From Firmicutes bacterium UBA5420 (GTDB lineage Bacteria > Bacillota > Limnochordia > Darwinibacteriales > Darwinibacteriaceae), in NCBI GenBank assembly GCA_002409455.1, contig DHNI01000105.1:1-7620 (forward strand): DNA of 7,620 nucleotides, written 5' to 3'. Below the pieces are notes generated by a model. It worked only from the letters and a program-made list of their open reading frames with translations, was not told where the DNA came from and searched no databases. The translations under genes and the position numbers were made by a program. Of the stretch, positions 6,550-7,620 are shown piece by piece. The first letter of the stretch is position 1. Each line of letters opens with the position of its first letter.

Positions 6550-7064
6550 ACAAAAAACAGGTCTCTTGAATATTACGCCCTCCTGGATGCACCGATACGC
6601 AATGAAACCCACCCATTCGTATGATAATTCCACTTAGGACAAGTCTCGGCAAGGTGAGAGATTAAGCATCCACCCCAGACAGTTGGAAGGCCCGTCCAAC
6701 AGAATCGAACCAAGCTCTCATACTAGAGCGCCGAGCTGCGCTTGGTAGCTCATTACCTTACATGGCCCTATTTCGAGGCTCTCAGTCACCACATCGTGGA
6801 CGCCAGAGGTATCTTGTATGCTGGCATCGGGTATCTCAGCGACTGGGAGAATTACCGTCTGTCCCAGACAAGTCCACTGTAGTAAACATGTATAGCCTGC
6901 TCACTCCACCAGAGGCTTGCTACTCCGAAACTCTTTTGGAATGAGCATGAGGACCTGTGGACAACAGAACACGCTACCTATCGAATGTGAATCCATAAAA
7001 CCACCTTGCTCAAATGCCTGGTTTGTTCAACGGAAATACGTCGGCGATTTCAACGCATCACCAA

Positions 7065-7084
7065 TTGATCACGAACGTGATCAA
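7065..7084. repeat. 20-bp palindrome with perfect 9-bp arms
   Basis: TTGATCACG and CGTGATCAA are exact reverse complements separated by AA. A hairpin with a two-base loop is unlikely, so this is better read as a symmetric binding site for a dimeric protein. It superficially resembles an FNR half-site pair (TTGAT/ATCAA), but the ten-base gap does not fit FNR, which has four. No neighbouring gene tells which protein would bind it. Confidence 0.65.
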
Positions 7085-7189
7085 AGCAACCTAAACCCCC
7101 CGGGCTAAATAGTTAGTACGACACCCCAAAACATAGACGTACTAGGTGGTTCCCGCAATTATCGACATTAAACGAAAATGTTCTGCGCA

Positions 7190-7207
7190 AATCCCGCCTT
7201 CGGCACC
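7190..7207 (+). repeat. att-like direct repeat, right copy (tRNA 3'-end-like)
   Basis: AATCCCGCCTTCGGCACC differs from the left copy (923-940) at one position only. It too reads like the T-stem and acceptor end of a tRNA, but is followed by GTTGC, not by a full CCA end. GTACTAGGTGG at 7139-7149, also found beside the left copy, lies 40 bases upstream here against 14 on the left. The pair encloses the integrase remnant and the ars operon, as attL and attR would. Confidence 0.6.
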
Positions 7208-7368
7208 GTTGCTTTTCATTGCCTAGGTTAGCTGGATTTTGTGATTCACAGATTTCTTGTCGAGCATTTGCCGTAGCAACATCAAGCTGGCTAAAGATCC
7301 AGTTGTTACAAAATCTGCAACAGTTCAAACCAGGGGCACAAAACGCCTAAAGCGGTTGAACCCGCAAC

Positions 7369-7620
7369 TCATTCCCCCTTCTCTGCCCAAGGCAATGGCT
7401 TTCCAGATTTATCAAATAATCCTTGTAAAGCCCCAAAAGGGCAAATCAGATCATGAAACACTGCCTGGTCGTATCTGAAAGTAATGGGGATGGAGATAAA
7501 TAGCCAAATCAGCAGGATAGGTATATTCATTTTCCAGATCCTAAGGCCGATTATTCTCACAGCCACACTAATGCCCAACGTAACCCAAGGAAGTACTCTC
7601 GAATCAAGCCACTTGGGATG
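7369..7620 (-). CDS. Probable membrane protein with CPFGALQ motif, C-terminal part, cut by window edge
   Basis: The frame is open from the window edge to the TGA at 7369 and encodes the last 83 residues of a protein whose start lies outside. It begins HPKWLDSRVLPW, then has two hydrophobic stretches with basic residues between (around VTLGISVAVRIIGL and IPILLIWLFISIPITF). Next comes FRYDQAVFHDLICPFGALQGLF and a short polar tail. The segment around LICPFGALQGLF recalls membrane-bound iron-sulfur proteins of the NapH/NosR/YccM kind, where a CPxGA motif follows a transmembrane helix. Only one cysteine is present in this part, so a cluster cannot be argued from it. The tail ends about 160 bases from the right att-like repeat, so the gene may be chromosomal flank or may itself be truncated. 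Family assignment is tentative. Confidence 0.4.
   Translation of the reverse strand, partial: HPKWLDSRVLPWVTLGISVAVRIIGLRIWKMNIPILLIWLFISIPITFRYDQAVFHDLICPFGALQGLFDKSGKPLPWAEKGE

Larger units (their letters stand above)
6450..7368. other. Gene-poor stretch upstream of the ars promoter
   Basis: No reading frame here resembles a protein family I recognise, and none has a good ribosome site. It holds a 10-bp inverted repeat (6502-6549), two smaller hairpins (GTTGGA/TCCAAC at 6682-6700; ACCAAGC/GCTTGGT at 6709-6746), the palindrome at 7065-7084 and the right att-like repeat. A 51-codon open stretch without a start (plus strand, 6727-6879) reads somewhat like protein but is unassigned. The likeliest explanation is decayed mobile DNA at the element's end. 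Confidence 0.55.

Noticed and set aside
6467..6652. 61-codon minus-strand reading frame
   Set aside because: No ribosome site and no recognisable family; it crosses the 10-bp inverted repeat.
6685..6760. tRNA-like words (GGTTCGATTC on the minus strand, GGTAGCTCA on the plus strand)
   Set aside because: The T-stem does not pair and no cloverleaf can be drawn on either strand.
7113..7328. 71-codon minus-strand frame with CAPGLNC-like and CRFC words just upstream in frame, recalling iron-sulfur membrane proteins
   Set aside because: It runs through the att-like repeat, the remainder does not fit the family, and the motif order relative to the CPFGALQ fragment would be reversed.
1..7620. CRISPR array, replication origin, riboswitch
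   Set aside because: No regularly spaced repeats, no cluster of DnaA boxes (only one weak TGTGGACAA near 6956), and the ars leader is too short for a riboswitch.

Overview
The window carries a complete arsenic-detoxification operon on the minus strand. It sits in what looks like a worn integrative element (genomic island), with partial genes of the surrounding chromosome or of neighbouring islands at both edges. Strong Shine-Dalgarno sequences (AGGAGG, GGGAG, AGGAG), TTG and GTG starts, moderate GC and a thioredoxin-type arsenate reductase point to a Firmicute. An anaerobic Clostridia-type bacterium (Peptococcaceae-like) is my guess from the gene set; no phylogenetic marker is present.

Layout from left to right: (1) 1-531, minus strand, is the N-terminal part of a DUF262 (GmrSD-like) protein running off the window. 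(2) 532-1077 has no gene but holds a 9-bp direct repeat pair, a minus-strand terminator (851-893), a tRNA-3'-end-like direct repeat (923-940) and a plus-strand terminator hairpin (1053-1080). (3) 1078-1575 is the C-terminal fragment of a tyrosine recombinase. (4) 1587-6372 is the ars operon, transcribed right to left as arsR, arsC, acr3, arsM (broken), arsD, arsA, with a sigma-70/sigma-A-type promoter at 6417-6446. (5) About 6450-7368 has no recognisable gene but holds two conspicuous inverted repeats and the second copy of the tRNA-3'-end-like repeat (7190-7207). (6) 7369-7620, minus strand, is the C-terminal end of a probable membrane protein with a CPFGALQ motif, cut by the window edge.

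How the genes work together: ArsR represses the operon until arsenite binds. ArsC reduces arsenate to arsenite using thioredoxin. ArsD collects arsenite and hands it to the ATPase ArsA, which energises the exporter Acr3. ArsM would methylate arsenite with S-adenosylmethionine, but here it has lost three internal segments and its frame is broken, so efflux is probably the only working route.

The most interesting signals are the 18-bp direct repeats (17 of 18 identical) about 6.27 kb apart that bracket the integrase remnant and the operon; the arsM copy that keeps its motifs and cysteines but lost the segments between them; a 17-bp tandem duplication that changed the end of ArsR; and a perfect-arm 20-bp palindrome in the right-hand gene-free region. 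I did not find a clearly new biological system.
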